From contig CALVAY010000004.1 in assembly GCA_944325665.1 (NCBI GenBank), positions 1 to 64,000 on the forward strand: DNA of 64,000 nucleotides. The letters run 5' to 3'. Each line of letters begins with the position of its first letter. Positions within the stretch are counted from its first letter, which is position 1. Below the pieces are notes generated by a model that did not search any database, had not been told where the DNA came from, and saw nothing but the letters and a program-made list of their open reading frames with translations. Of this stretch, positions 52,487 through 61,019 are shown piece by piece. A program made the translations under genes and the position numbers. The stretch comes from Candidatus Gastranaerophilales bacterium (lineage in GTDB: Bacteria > Cyanobacteriota > Vampirovibrionia > Gastranaerophilales > Gastranaerophilaceae).

Positions 52487-53448
52487 AAAAGATAACTAAA
52501 GACATAAAAGTAATACAAGCGCCCCTTGCAGGGATATCAGACACTGTATATAGAAAGCTCATAAGAAAATATTCAAAAGAAACGCTTTTAATGACAGAGA
52601 TGATATCATCTGAAGCACTTGTTAACAATCAAAAAACACTTATAACAAAGTTCGACAAAGAAGAATATCCTCTTGGCTTTCAGCTAAGCGGTCATAAACC
52701 TCACATTATGGCACGTGCCGCAAAAATACTCAACGAGTGGGCAAGCTGCATAGATTTAAACTTTGGTTGTCCCGTAAACAAAGTGGTTAAAGGCACTGAC
52801 GGAAGCGCTATGATGCGAAATGTAGAGCTTGCAAAGGAAATAGCACTTGCCGTAAAAGAAGTTATTGATGTTCCTCTAAGTGCAAAATTTCGTCTGGGCT
52901 GGAGCTTGGATGAAATAAATTTTGTTGAATTTGCAAAAGAGTTAGAAAGCGTTGGGGTTGATTTTGTTACAATACATGGCAGAACAAGGTCGCAGATGTA
53001 CTCAGGTAATGCCGATTGGGAAAAAATCGGCCTTTTAAAAAACGAACTTAAAATACCCTATTATGCTAACGGGGATGTAAAAACACTTCAAGATGCCAAA
53101 AAATGCTTAGAGCTTAGCGGTGCAAACGGTCTGAGCATAGGCAGAGGGTTTATGGGCAACCCGACTTTTGCTCAAGCATTGGAAAATTATTTTAAAGACG
53201 GCGAAATTAATAAAGAAAGCTCGCTTGAAGAAAAGATTGAAATATTAAAAGAACACATAAACGGCGAAGTTGAGCTTAGGGGCGAAGTTAACGGCATAAA
53301 ATTTATGAGAAAATTTTATAATTTCTATATCTCATCAGTTAGAGATGCCTCAAAATACAGACAGGTTCTGGTTAGAATAGAAAGCCAAAAAGAAATTTTA
53401 AAGGTTTTAGATGAAATATTATCTCTACATCTTGCTAACTGTGGATAA
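52483..53448 (+). CDS. dus: tRNA-dihydrouridine synthase
   Basis: A 321-residue FMN enzyme of the Dus family. APLAGISDTVYRKLIRKY (about residues 14-31) binds FMN, NFGCPVNKVVKGTDGSAMMRN carries the catalytic cysteine, and TIHGRTRSQMYSGNADW and IGRGFMGNP complete the barrel. It reduces uridines in tRNA D-loops. The subclass (DusA, B or C) is unclear, though the order is most like the NifR3/DusB type. It overlaps the TPR gene by 4 nt and the GIY-YIG gene by 38 nt. Confidence 0.95.
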   Translation: MKKITKDIKVIQAPLAGISDTVYRKLIRKYSKETLLMTEMISSEALVNNQKTLITKFDKEEYPLGFQLSGHKPHIMARAAKILNEWASCIDLNFGCPVNKVVKGTDGSAMMRNVELAKEIALAVKEVIDVPLSAKFRLGWSLDEINFVEFAKELESVGVDFVTIHGRTRSQMYSGNADWEKIGLLKNELKIPYYANGDVKTLQDAKKCLELSGANGLSIGRGFMGNPTFAQALENYFKDGEINKESSLEEKIEILKEHINGEVELRGEVNGIKFMRKFYNFYISSVRDASKYRQVLVRIESQKEILKVLDEILSLHLANCG

Positions 53449-53656
53449 TACCTTATACTGCGGTATTGCGCGCGACGTTGAAAAGCGCTTTATGGAGCAT
53501 ATAAGCGGCAAAGGGGCAAAATACACCCGCTCTCATAAACCGCTTAAAATTGTTTATACAAAAGAATTTGAAAATAAAAGCGAAGCACTTAGAGAAGAAA
53601 TCCGCATAAAAAAACTTTCAAAAAAAGAAAAACAACGGCTTATTGATAACCAATAA
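53411..53656 (+). CDS. GIY-YIG nuclease family protein (UPF0213)
   Basis: An 81-residue single GIY-YIG domain. YYLYILLTVDNTLYCGIARDVEKR gives the two conserved strands and the arginine, with HISGKGAKYTRSHKP and a later glutamate (ALREEIRIK). These YhbQ-type proteins resemble UvrC nuclease domains; their role is unclear, possibly DNA repair. The start lies inside the end of dus. The stop codon sits inside the terminator stem. Confidence 0.92.
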   Translation: MKYYLYILLTVDNTLYCGIARDVEKRFMEHISGKGAKYTRSHKPLKIVYTKEFENKSEALREEIRIKKLSKKEKQRLIDNQ

Positions 53657-53664
53657 GCCGCTTT
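53636..53664 (+). terminator. Terminator of the TPR-dus-GIY unit
   Basis: CGGCTTATTG (53636-53645) and CAATAAGCCG (53651-53660) form a perfect 10-bp stem with a 5-nt loop, followed by T-rich sequence. It overlaps the last codons of the GIY-YIG gene and could also stop minus-strand transcription. Confidence 0.85.
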
Positions 53665-53669
53665 ATTTC

Positions 53670-55061
53670 TTAAAATTTCATTTCAAACTTACCTTTTTTT
53701 GACATGATGTTTTCCATGGCTTCTTCTTGTACTTGTTCTATATCAATTCCGATGCCGAAGAAATCCCTGAATTGCTCAATTATACTTAAAACTTTTGATT
53801 TTATATTACCTGAAACAAGTGAAATGTCGCCAGTTGCAATTTCTGATTCAATCTTACTTTTAATTTTTGCCTTAGCATCTTTTACTTCAGCGTCACTTGC
53901 CTTACGCATTTTTATTTCTTCTTCTACGCCATCTTCCTTGGCTTCTTTGCGCTCGGTTTTTCCGCCTATACTTTTTGTTTCCGTGCCTTTGTACACTTCT
54001 TTATTGCCATCAGGCGCTATTGTAGTAATTTCAACATCATACCTGCTTTGATTTACAGTGTTTGTTTTTCTGTAATTTGAATAATGTGTGCGCTCTACAG
54101 TGCCGTCTTGGTCATATCTTACAGTTTTGCTGTCATCTAAGACACCGTTTTTATCGTAGCTATTTTTTCCTTTTAGAACTACGTTGCCTTGCTCATTTTT
54201 TCTTTCGAATTTTTTTACCTTGTCGTTTTTGTTTAAGGTTTGCTCTTCTGTGAAGTTCCTTTCGTTACCATTAGCATCCCTGCTTATAATTTTAAGACTT
54301 CTTGTTTTTGTTCCGTCTTTTTGTATTTGATAATTGTCGTAAATAAATTCTTTGGTAGAACCGTCAGAACTTACGGCAACTTTTGATTTTAAATTATTAT
54401 TTTTATCATATTTATATTCTGTTTTTTTAACCAGAGTGTCTTCGCCCTCGCCCGTTGTAACAACTTTTACAATCGGTTTTGAAGTTTTCGGGTCATATTC
54501 TATTGTTTTTAAAGTGGGTACGCCATCATTTGATGATTTTATGGTTTTTGCCACTTTTTTACCATTATCATATTTAAGCTCAGTAACAACCTGGTTGTCC
54601 CCTTTGCCCGAAGTTACTGTTTTAGAAGTTTTTTCACCTGCTTTATAGTCAATAGTTGTTGTAACTTTATTTTCACCCTTGCCGGTTTCTATTTCTTTTT
54701 GCACTACCTTACCGTTTTTATTAACGGTTTGAACGACTTGCTTTCCGTTAGGGTAAGTTTTGATAATCTGATTGCCTTTTGCTTTTACTTTTACATTTGA
54801 ATTATTTTTCGCAGCACGCTCTTTAATCCGTTGTGCTTTCTTCTTTGCTTCTGCTTTTGCCTCTTTTTGAGCTTTAGCTTTTGCCTGTTTTTGCGCCTCT
54901 GCCCTAGCAGCCTCTACCTTTGCCTGTTTTTGTGCTTGTGCTTTCTTCTTTGCTTCTGCCTTTGCCTGTTTTTGTGCCTGAGCTCTCTTTTGTTCATCCG
55001 CCTTTTTAGCTTTGTTTGCTTTGTTAGCTTTTTTTGCACTCAGTGCACCAATCTTTGCCAT
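53670..55061 (-). CDS. Lys/Ala-rich protein with YD-like beta-repeats
   Basis: A 463-residue protein with no known family. Residues 1-90 are an extreme Lys/Ala/Gln/Glu low-complexity helix (AQAQKQAKAEAKKKAQ units). From about 95 to 375 there are roughly a dozen strand-turn-strand units with DG, NG or KNG turns (YPNGKQVVQTVNKNGKVVQ, YDNGKKVAKTIKSS, YDQDGTVERTHYSN), like a degenerate YD/RHS repeat array. The end is helical. No signal peptide or membrane helix is visible. I prefer the second of two adjacent ATGs (55061), 6 nt after AAGGAG. It is probably lineage-specific. Confidence 0.72.
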   Translation of the reverse strand: MAKIGALSAKKANKANKAKKADEQKRAQAQKQAKAEAKKKAQAQKQAKVEAARAEAQKQAKAKAQKEAKAEAKKKAQRIKERAAKNNSNVKVKAKGNQIIKTYPNGKQVVQTVNKNGKVVQKEIETGKGENKVTTTIDYKAGEKTSKTVTSGKGDNQVVTELKYDNGKKVAKTIKSSNDGVPTLKTIEYDPKTSKPIVKVVTTGEGEDTLVKKTEYKYDKNNNLKSKVAVSSDGSTKEFIYDNYQIQKDGTKTRSLKIISRDANGNERNFTEEQTLNKNDKVKKFERKNEQGNVVLKGKNSYDKNGVLDDSKTVRYDQDGTVERTHYSNYRKTNTVNQSRYDVEITTIAPDGNKEVYKGTETKSIGGKTERKEAKEDGVEEEIKMRKASDAEVKDAKAKIKSKIESEIATGDISLVSGNIKSKVLSIIEQFRDFFGIGIDIEQVQEEAMENIMSKKGKFEMKF

Positions 55062-55154
55062 CATCTACTCCTTATATACAAATCAGACAAGTATATATAC
55101 GGACGATATTTGAATATATTTATATTTAAAAAGCAAAAATTTACAAAAGTACAT

Positions 55155-55182
55155 AAAAAAAAGGGAGTTTAACAAAACCCCC
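55155..55182 (-). terminator. cobO terminator
   Basis: On the minus strand GGGGGTTT (55182-55175) pairs with AAACTCCC (55170-55163), including one G-U pair, around a 4-nt loop. A run of eight T follows (55162-55155). It is about 60 bp past the cobO stop. Confidence 0.85.
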
Positions 55183-55244
55183 ATTTCCCCATTAAAAAAA
55201 CTTTTTCAATAAGATTGTATCATAAACAAAAGATACATCAAATA

Positions 55245-55778
55245 TTAATATTCAATACCGCGTCTTGCCATAACGCCGATGTCAAAATAGTGCTTAATAG
55301 GCTGCATTTCAGTTACCAAGTGTGCCATTGCAACGAGCTCTTGGTGTGCACGTCTGCCTGTAAGTACAATTTCCAAATTCTTTGGCTTATTTAAAAGAGT
55401 ATTTTTAACATCTTGAACTTTTAGCATGCCTAAATCTATGCAAATGTTAATTTCGTCTAAAATAATAAGTCCGTATTTTCCGCTCATAATAGCTTCTTTT
55501 GCATATTCCCAACCCTGTTTTGCTTCTTTGTAATCATCGATATTCATATTGTGAGAATAGCAAACTCTATCCAAGCCAAATTGCTTAACTTCAAGGTTGT
55601 CGCTGAAGCGGTGAGATGAAGCAATTTCACCGTAAGTAGTGCCTTGATCACCTTTGGCAAATTGAATAATTAAAACTTTCCATCCATGACCCAATGCTCT
55701 TAGAGCTAGACCCAAAGATGCCGTTGTTTTTCCTTTACCGTCGCCTGTGTAAATCTGAATGTAACCGTTTTCTAACAA
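55245..55778 (-). CDS. cobO: Cob(I)yrinic acid a,c-diamide adenosyltransferase
   Basis: A 177-residue CobO/BtuR-type enzyme. YTGDGKGKTTASLGLALRA (about residues 8-26) is the P-loop, followed by VLIIQFAKG and IILDEINICID. It adds the adenosyl group to corrinoids, for B12 synthesis or salvage. I prefer a TTG start at 55778, because a perfect GGAGG lies 5 nt upstream and the family usually begins here; the upstream GTG at 55817 would add 13 residues with only a weak AGG before it. No other cobalamin gene is adjacent. Confidence 0.93.
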   Translation of the reverse strand: MLENGYIQIYTGDGKGKTTASLGLALRALGHGWKVLIIQFAKGDQGTTYGEIASSHRFSDNLEVKQFGLDRVCYSHNMNIDDYKEAKQGWEYAKEAIMSGKYGLIILDEINICIDLGMLKVQDVKNTLLNKPKNLEIVLTGRRAHQELVAMAHLVTEMQPIKHYFDIGVMARRGIEY

Positions 55779-55847
55779 ATCTGCCTCCACAAGGTACTTA
55801 GACCTTACCGCAATCACCTAAATAATTAATGTTTTAACTACACTTAT

Positions 55848-55877
55848 ATAGTAAAACAAAACTTACGATTTAGGCAA
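55848..55877 (-). promoter_or_regulatory. cobO promoter
   Basis: On the minus strand TTGCCT (55877-55872), an 18-bp spacer and TACTAT (55853-55848). The 12-bp string TACTATATAAGT at this -10 also occurs on the same strand at 5716-5705, near the -10 of the redox operon. I see no B12 riboswitch signature in the short leader. Confidence 0.55.
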
Positions 55878-56100
55878 TGATTAAATTCATTTTTTCCCTT
55901 TTTTATACATTTTACACTTGTAGAAGTTGGCTTTCATCGTATTTTTAAAGGATTTTATAAAATACAACAAAATTAACATAAACAATTCTTCAACATTCTT
56001 AAAGAATACTTGAATAGCTTGCTACAAGCCAATATTACCAAACTTACAAAAAATAATCATATATAGTTTTGTTAAGTCATCAGGCAACTTTTCCATGCCA
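55878..56100. other. AT-rich intergenic region between prepilin and cobO
   Basis: About 220 bp with no coding frame. Only weak hairpins are visible (GCTTG/CAAGC near 56020). No convincing terminator for the prepilin operon can be seen by eye. Confidence 0.35.
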
Positions 56101-57057
56101 CTAATATGGAAGTGAAAAAATCGGCGAAGTTACAGGTCTAGCTTGTCGAACAAAGCAGTATGTCTGTGGTTCAAGACATCTGTCAAGTGGCTCATACCCC
56201 ATCGCACTACACTGAGTTCTTGTCAAAATATTTCCTCTTGAAAGACAATCCGCTTTTGCAAAACTCACATCCTGTTCTATAATCTGCGTTACAAAATCTC
56301 CTACTCGGTACGTACCTGCATCAATTTCTGCACCGGTAGGCTCCCTTGTAACGTATAAGTTGTATGCAAACGGATAATTTTCATCAATAAATTTTGTATT
56401 ATTAGAGCCACACAAAGGATGCCTTATCAAGCTTGGATTATTAAATGATGCCGAAGTACACTCTGATGGTCTTGCACCCGGTGCAATATTTGCACAAGTT
56501 CCGGGAAAAACTTCACCTGTTTGCATAAGTTTTAGAGGGAATTGGTCTTTACCCACTTCATTATCGCCCTCATCACCATTAATATCAATCATTACATCTT
56601 TCATGCCAACCTCAGCCGTTGCACATTTTTGAGCATCTATCGCAGCGCCTCTATAAGTTACCGTAAAATCCTTTTCAAGTCCTGAATATGTAATCATATT
56701 TGATGTCTGAAAATTCGGAACGCCTGTATTCCCTTCGCCGCTGGCAGGGTGTGTTTCAACGGTAGTAACACAAGTATAATCTCCCACTAAACTAAATGCT
56801 TCTGCTAATCCTACACAAGTTTTATTTGAATCTGCTACGGGCATATCAATAATCTCATCAGATAATTTATCTGTTGCATTATCGTACATAACAGACTTTG
56901 CAGCCTTATTCAGGTTTAAAATCGAAGCATAAGCATAGGGCTTTGCTTTCATTCTCACAGGCTTGATAACCTGAATTGAAAGAGAAGCCAATATAGCTAA
57001 TACAACCATCGCCATTACAACTTCAGCCATAGTCCATGCTTTTTTATATCTTTTCAT
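56101..57057 (-). CDS. Type IV pilin-like prepilin
   Basis: A 318-residue protein with a type III signal sequence: a short basic leader (MKRYKKA) followed by WTMAEVVMAMVVLAILASL, with the key glutamate at position 5 of the mature form. Cleavage would fall after Ala7, leaving Trp as the first residue, which is unusual (Phe or Met is normal). The globular part is cysteine-rich (about 14 Cys) and low in charge. It probably forms part of a pilus or type II-like secretion fibre. I chose ATG 57057 with AAGG upstream. It follows the DUF3326 gene by 7 bp. No pilus assembly gene is nearby. Confidence 0.85.
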   Translation of the reverse strand: MKRYKKAWTMAEVVMAMVVLAILASLSIQVIKPVRMKAKPYAYASILNLNKAAKSVMYDNATDKLSDEIIDMPVADSNKTCVGLAEAFSLVGDYTCVTTVETHPASGEGNTGVPNFQTSNMITYSGLEKDFTVTYRGAAIDAQKCATAEVGMKDVMIDINGDEGDNEVGKDQFPLKLMQTGEVFPGTCANIAPGARPSECTSASFNNPSLIRHPLCGSNNTKFIDENYPFAYNLYVTREPTGAEIDAGTYRVGDFVTQIIEQDVSFAKADCLSRGNILTRTQCSAMGYEPLDRCLEPQTYCFVRQARPVTSPIFSLPY

Positions 57058-57064
57058 ATCTACC

Positions 57065-58021
57065 TTAACCCTTTTTAATTTTATCAAGACATTCTTGATA
57101 TGTATCAAAAACAAGTATATCACTACATTTTAGCTTGCTACATCCTACATCTAAACTAGAAGGATTATTTACGGCACATATTTTTATATTATTTTCTAAA
57201 GCTCCTAAAACCGCCTTTGAGCCAAGAGCTGTACTTGGAACAATAAGATACTCAATTTCTTTATTTGATAAATCACCGCATTCTGCAAGCCTCGGAGCAT
57301 ATTCAAGCCCCATTAAAACGCAAGGCAGATATGTTGATGAAATACACTCTGATGACACCTTAGGATTTTCAATCTTTTGAGAAATATCAACATCAAAAAA
57401 AGCAGGGGCATGAGCGCAAATCAGATTTAATTCTTTAACAACCAAGTGTGAAATTATTGCTTCAACGCCGCCAATCGGGTCAATTCCAACCCCGTTCGAA
57501 TAATTTTCATCATCGGCATCTTCACCAAAGTAACAAACGCACGCTATGGCGTCTGCGCCATTTTCCTTTGATAATTTACAAGCCTCAAGAAGGGTATTGG
57601 GATTTAAAATTGTGCCTGATGAGATATTATTTTTAATTGAAAACTCAACTCCGACGGGCTCTTTTGTATAAACAGGCTCTAAAACATTAAGTCCCATGAC
57701 ATATTTTAGGGCATTAATCGTATTTATATGTACATTTAAAATGTTTTCAGGAATTTCGCAATCAAAAACAACGCCGATTTTATTTGGCTTTTGAGCCAAA
57801 TTTAAGTTAATATTCCCACAGATAAACTCATCAAAAGCATAGCCTTCAAGGTATATCATATTTTGGTTAATGGCACTTAAAATACCGCCGTTAACAGCGT
57901 TTGGGTTAACTATTACTTTAAAGTATTTTGAAAACTCTCGAACAATATGCCCAATATCGCCTGCATATCCGCCAATCTTCGCCCCAATTCCCGTTGGAAG
58001 AGAAAAAGCAATGTGCCTCAT
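57065..58021 (-). CDS. DUF3326 protein
   Basis: A 318-residue protein of the DUF3326 family, known mainly from Cyanobacteria and plants. The family start (LPTGIGAKIGGYAGDIGHIV), the VNPNAVNGGILSAINQNMIYLEGYAFDEF region and the GVGIDPIGGVEAIISHLV segment are clear. No reaction is established. It overlaps holB by 4 nt (ATGA) and is followed by the prepilin gene. Its presence supports a cyanobacterial-lineage host. Confidence 0.9.
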   Translation of the reverse strand: MRHIAFSLPTGIGAKIGGYAGDIGHIVREFSKYFKVIVNPNAVNGGILSAINQNMIYLEGYAFDEFICGNINLNLAQKPNKIGVVFDCEIPENILNVHINTINALKYVMGLNVLEPVYTKEPVGVEFSIKNNISSGTILNPNTLLEACKLSKENGADAIACVCYFGEDADDENYSNGVGIDPIGGVEAIISHLVVKELNLICAHAPAFFDVDISQKIENPKVSSECISSTYLPCVLMGLEYAPRLAECGDLSNKEIEYLIVPSTALGSKAVLGALENNIKICAVNNPSSLDVGCSKLKCSDILVFDTYQECLDKIKKG

Positions 58022-58968
58022 AGACTACTCCTTGCAAATTTTAAATACAGAGCCTCAAGCACTATTTTTATATTAATTGAAGCCAAAAGCTGCCTTTTTG
58101 CGTCGGATATATAGCTAATATCCTGAGATATTTTTGAATACAAAGGCTCATTTGAATTAAGTTTTAGCATATTTATGAAATATAAAAGCATATCATCAAG
58201 AAGAACTTCGGGTGCAATCTCGTTTTCTCGAAGATAATTTTGAACATCTAAAGACAAATCAAAAGCACTTGCATAGCTGATTTTAGGGTAATTACCGATA
58301 AAGTTTTTAATATATGAAACATCGTTTTTAGCACACAAGGAAGGAAGTTTAAATACTTGAGAGCGAGAGACGATTGTGTTTAAAAGGTCAGAGCGGTTTT
58401 TTGTTAAAAACACAAATGTAGTTCTTTTAGGCGGTTCTTCAACCGACTTTAAAAGAACGTTAATAGAGGCAGGATTAAAAGTTTTCGAATTAATATGATT
58501 TAAAACCCAGTCCTCATCAGGAAAAATATTATATCCTTTCGGTGAATACATTTGAATAGACTTTTTTTGCAGCTCATCTTGCGGGGCATTTTTTGCATCA
58601 AAAAAGATGAAAAATCTGTGGTAGTCAGAGGTTTCTCTCAAAGATTTTTCAATTTCTTTTGCCTGTTTAGTTGAAATTGTTGTTTTTGAATCATCATCAG
58701 AGGGTTTAAAATGAATTTGCGAAACAAAATTAATCGCAGGATGCTTATTTTCCCTAATCCAGCGACAGTTTAAGCACTCGCAGTTTTCATCCTTTGTGCC
58801 CGTGCAATTTAAAATTCTTGCAAGCTCAAGAGCATAAAAACACTGTGCATAAGCGTCAAGCCCTTCAAAAACAATTGCTTGCGGAAACTTTTCAAGATTG
58901 TTTTCAAAAATAAGATTAAAATATTTACTTGTAAGGCTAAAAGCGTTTAAAAGGTTATCTGCAATCAT
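58018..58968 (-). CDS. holB: DNA polymerase III delta' subunit
   Basis: A 316-residue clamp-loader subunit. As is usual for delta', the P-loop is degenerate (IVFEGLDAYAQCFYALELAR). A zinc-binding cysteine cluster follows (CTGTKDENCECLNC, about 51-64), then LLKSVEEPPKRTTFVFLT and IVSRSQVFKLP. I chose ATG 58968 because GGAGG lies 5 nt upstream; the longer frame starts inside the holA end. It overlaps holA by 14 nt. Confidence 0.9.
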   Translation of the reverse strand: MIADNLLNAFSLTSKYFNLIFENNLEKFPQAIVFEGLDAYAQCFYALELARILNCTGTKDENCECLNCRWIRENKHPAINFVSQIHFKPSDDDSKTTISTKQAKEIEKSLRETSDYHRFFIFFDAKNAPQDELQKKSIQMYSPKGYNIFPDEDWVLNHINSKTFNPASINVLLKSVEEPPKRTTFVFLTKNRSDLLNTIVSRSQVFKLPSLCAKNDVSYIKNFIGNYPKISYASAFDLSLDVQNYLRENEIAPEVLLDDMLLYFINMLKLNSNEPLYSKISQDISYISDAKRQLLASINIKIVLEALYLKFARSSL

Positions 58969-59947
58969 TACAACCTCCGAACATAGCTTTTGAAAAGGCA
59001 AGAATAGGGTCGCTTTGAGAAGTTTTTAGCAAAAATTCCGCCTCAAGCAAATTAAGTTTGAAATTAAGAACATCTTCAAATGGCACTTTTGCAAGCTTTT
59101 CCAAGTTTTTTTTCACGACAAATTCATGCTGCCCCACTTTTTGTGAAATTTCATAAGGAGAGAGCGAATTTGAAAAAACTTTAATCTTTAGCAAATTTGA
59201 AAACGAAGTTTGCAGAAAGGATAAGACTTCTAAATAGTGCGATTTTTGTATAATTTTTGAGATTTGCTCAAGAGCTTGCGTGTAATCTTTTTTAAGGATT
59301 AAATCCTGCAAAGCAAATATATCTTCTCCCGCAAGGCAAATGTCCCTTATATTTTGAGGAGTAACATTTTCCTGAGGGTAAATCGAGAGTTTAATTTTCT
59401 CAAGCTGAGAATCCAAAACCCTGATAGAAGGGCCGCAAATCTGAACCAAAAGACAAGCGGTGTCTGTTTTTAAGGTGAGTTTTTTTTCTTTTGCAAGCTC
59501 AATTAAAACAGGGGCGATTTTGTAATCTTCATAAGCCTTAAACGAAGGAAAATGTTTAATTTGAGCAACTTTTGCAAGCTCTTTATATATTTTTTTTCTG
59601 CTGTCAGGTTTTTTCGTTTCACCTTTAGCAATAGGGCACAAAAGGATAACATGGATTCTATCCGAAACACTTTTAAATGAGTCGCAAAGTGCTGATATTT
59701 GGTCATCTTCAAGCTTTATTTTGCTTTTTGTTTCAAGAAAATATTTATCACATTTAATCAGATACAAGACATCTCCAAAAAACATTGGAGATGTCCTTAA
59801 AGCTTCATCAAAAGTTGCAAAATCAGGATTATCAAGGCTTCTGAAGTTAAGAGCATCATAGTTATCGCCCAAGACCTCTTTTTTAAGCCTTTTTACCTCT
59901 TTTTCAATTAAATAATCCTCATCACCCCAAATAAAATGCAAGGGCAT
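58955..59947 (-). CDS. holA: DNA polymerase III delta subunit
   Basis: A 330-residue HolA. The start MPLHFIWGDEDYLIEKEVKRLK is typical, LDSQLEKIKLSIYP marks the second domain, and a C-terminal helical collar ends ELLEAEFLLKTSQSDPILAF-like. Delta opens the beta clamp in the clamp loader. The gene is 22 bp after the ROK kinase gene and overlaps holB, giving a holA-holB pair. AAGGT lies 7 nt before the ATG. Confidence 0.92.
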   Translation of the reverse strand: MPLHFIWGDEDYLIEKEVKRLKKEVLGDNYDALNFRSLDNPDFATFDEALRTSPMFFGDVLYLIKCDKYFLETKSKIKLEDDQISALCDSFKSVSDRIHVILLCPIAKGETKKPDSRKKIYKELAKVAQIKHFPSFKAYEDYKIAPVLIELAKEKKLTLKTDTACLLVQICGPSIRVLDSQLEKIKLSIYPQENVTPQNIRDICLAGEDIFALQDLILKKDYTQALEQISKIIQKSHYLEVLSFLQTSFSNLLKIKVFSNSLSPYEISQKVGQHEFVVKKNLEKLAKVPFEDVLNFKLNLLEAEFLLKTSQSDPILAFSKAMFGGCNDCR

Positions 59948-59969
59948 AAGATTTTACCTTAACTTTCTA

Positions 59970-60920
59970 TTAACTTTCAATCAATAAGCTTGCACCAATA
60001 ACACCTGCTGTATTGCCAAGCTCAGCATGAACAATTTCAACGCTTGAAGCTTGAATTGGCATAGCTCTTTTTGCTACCGTTTCTCTTATCGGGTCAAATA
60101 AAATATCACCCGCATCAGCCACACCGCCGCCGATTATAACTCTTTCAGGGTTAAGAAGGTTAATAACGGAAGTTAAGCCAAGGCCGATTATTTCACCCAT
60201 TTTTGTATAAATTCTTCTTGCAACAACATCACCTTGAAGAGCAGCTTGAGCAACTATATAAGGGCTTAATTCTTCCGTGGCAAGCTCTTTAAATTTAGAT
60301 GATTTACCGCCTTTAATATATTCTTTTGCCATTGCTACAATAGCGGGGCCTGAAGCGTAAGCTTCAAAACATCCGAAATCACCGCAACCGCAAAGAGGGC
60401 CTTCACCCATAGTCATTTTAATATGTCCGATTTCGCCTGCCGCATTTTTTGCACCACGAACCAATTTGCCGTTTAGGACAAGCCCTGAACCGATACCGGT
60501 TCCAACAGTAATACAAACAAGGTTTTGACAACCCTTGCCCGCACCGTATTTTAATTCGCCCAAAGTTGCCACACGAACGTCATTGTCAAGGCGGGTAGGA
60601 ATTTTAAACTCGTCTTCCATAATTTTTGCAACAGGAATTTCAACCCAGCCGGGCATATTTGGCAAAAGCCTTACAATACCTGCTTGATAGTCAATTTGAC
60701 CGGGGAAACCAAAACCGATTGCTTCAACTGTTGTTTTGTCGGAATTTGTTTCCTTCATTAAGTCTTTAATTGCTTGTTTAATATTTGCAATTGTATATTC
60801 ATAACCCATATCAGCACGGGTTGGAGTAGTGTTTGAATAAACGATTTTGCCTTGCATGTCAACAAGAGCTATTTTTATATTTGTACCGCCAATATCCACA
60901 CCAATTCTGTATTTTTTCAT
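59970..60920 (-). CDS. ROK-family glucokinase
   Basis: A 316-residue sugar kinase. The ATP phosphate loop is GVDIGGTNIKIALVD (residues 7-21). A zinc site lies in GEIGHIKM and the cysteines of CGCGDFGCFEAYASG (about 178-192). It lacks the DNA-binding domain of ROK repressors, so it is an enzyme, most likely glucokinase feeding glycolysis. It leads the holA-holB-DUF3326-prepilin run, with AAGGGTGG before the ATG. Confidence 0.94.
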   Translation of the reverse strand: MKKYRIGVDIGGTNIKIALVDMQGKIVYSNTTPTRADMGYEYTIANIKQAIKDLMKETNSDKTTVEAIGFGFPGQIDYQAGIVRLLPNMPGWVEIPVAKIMEDEFKIPTRLDNDVRVATLGELKYGAGKGCQNLVCITVGTGIGSGLVLNGKLVRGAKNAAGEIGHIKMTMGEGPLCGCGDFGCFEAYASGPAIVAMAKEYIKGGKSSKFKELATEELSPYIVAQAALQGDVVARRIYTKMGEIIGLGLTSVINLLNPERVIIGGGVADAGDILFDPIRETVAKRAMPIQASSVEIVHAELGNTAGVIGASLLIES

Positions 60921-60953
60921 AATGCCACCCTTTAATCGTCTTACAATAAGGCA

Positions 60954-60983
60954 ATTTTAGCACAAAGAAAAAATATTTGTAAA
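60954..60983 (-). promoter_or_regulatory. Promoter of the ROK kinase gene
   Basis: On the minus strand TTTACA (60983-60978), an 18-bp spacer and TAAAAT (60959-60954), preceded by TGC as an extended -10. The leader is about 25-30 nt. Confidence 0.7.
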
Positions 60984-61019
60984 GGAATGTAACATTATTT
61001 AATCAACTTGAAATTGTGC

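Noticed and set aside
53670-55061. CRISPR-like or DNA repeat array
   Set aside because: The repeats are protein-level Lys/Ala units with variable DNA; there are no constant repeats with unique spacers.
54831-55172. Plus-strand Leu/Cys/Phe-rich frame opposite the Lys/Ala-rich protein
   Set aside because: It is the antisense shadow of the low-complexity lysine repeats, which read as Phe/Leu/Cys on the other strand.
55779-55817. GTG start of cobO at 55817
   Set aside because: It has only a weak AGG upstream, whereas the TTG at 55778 has a perfect GGAGG 5 nt before it. N-terminal peptide data would decide.
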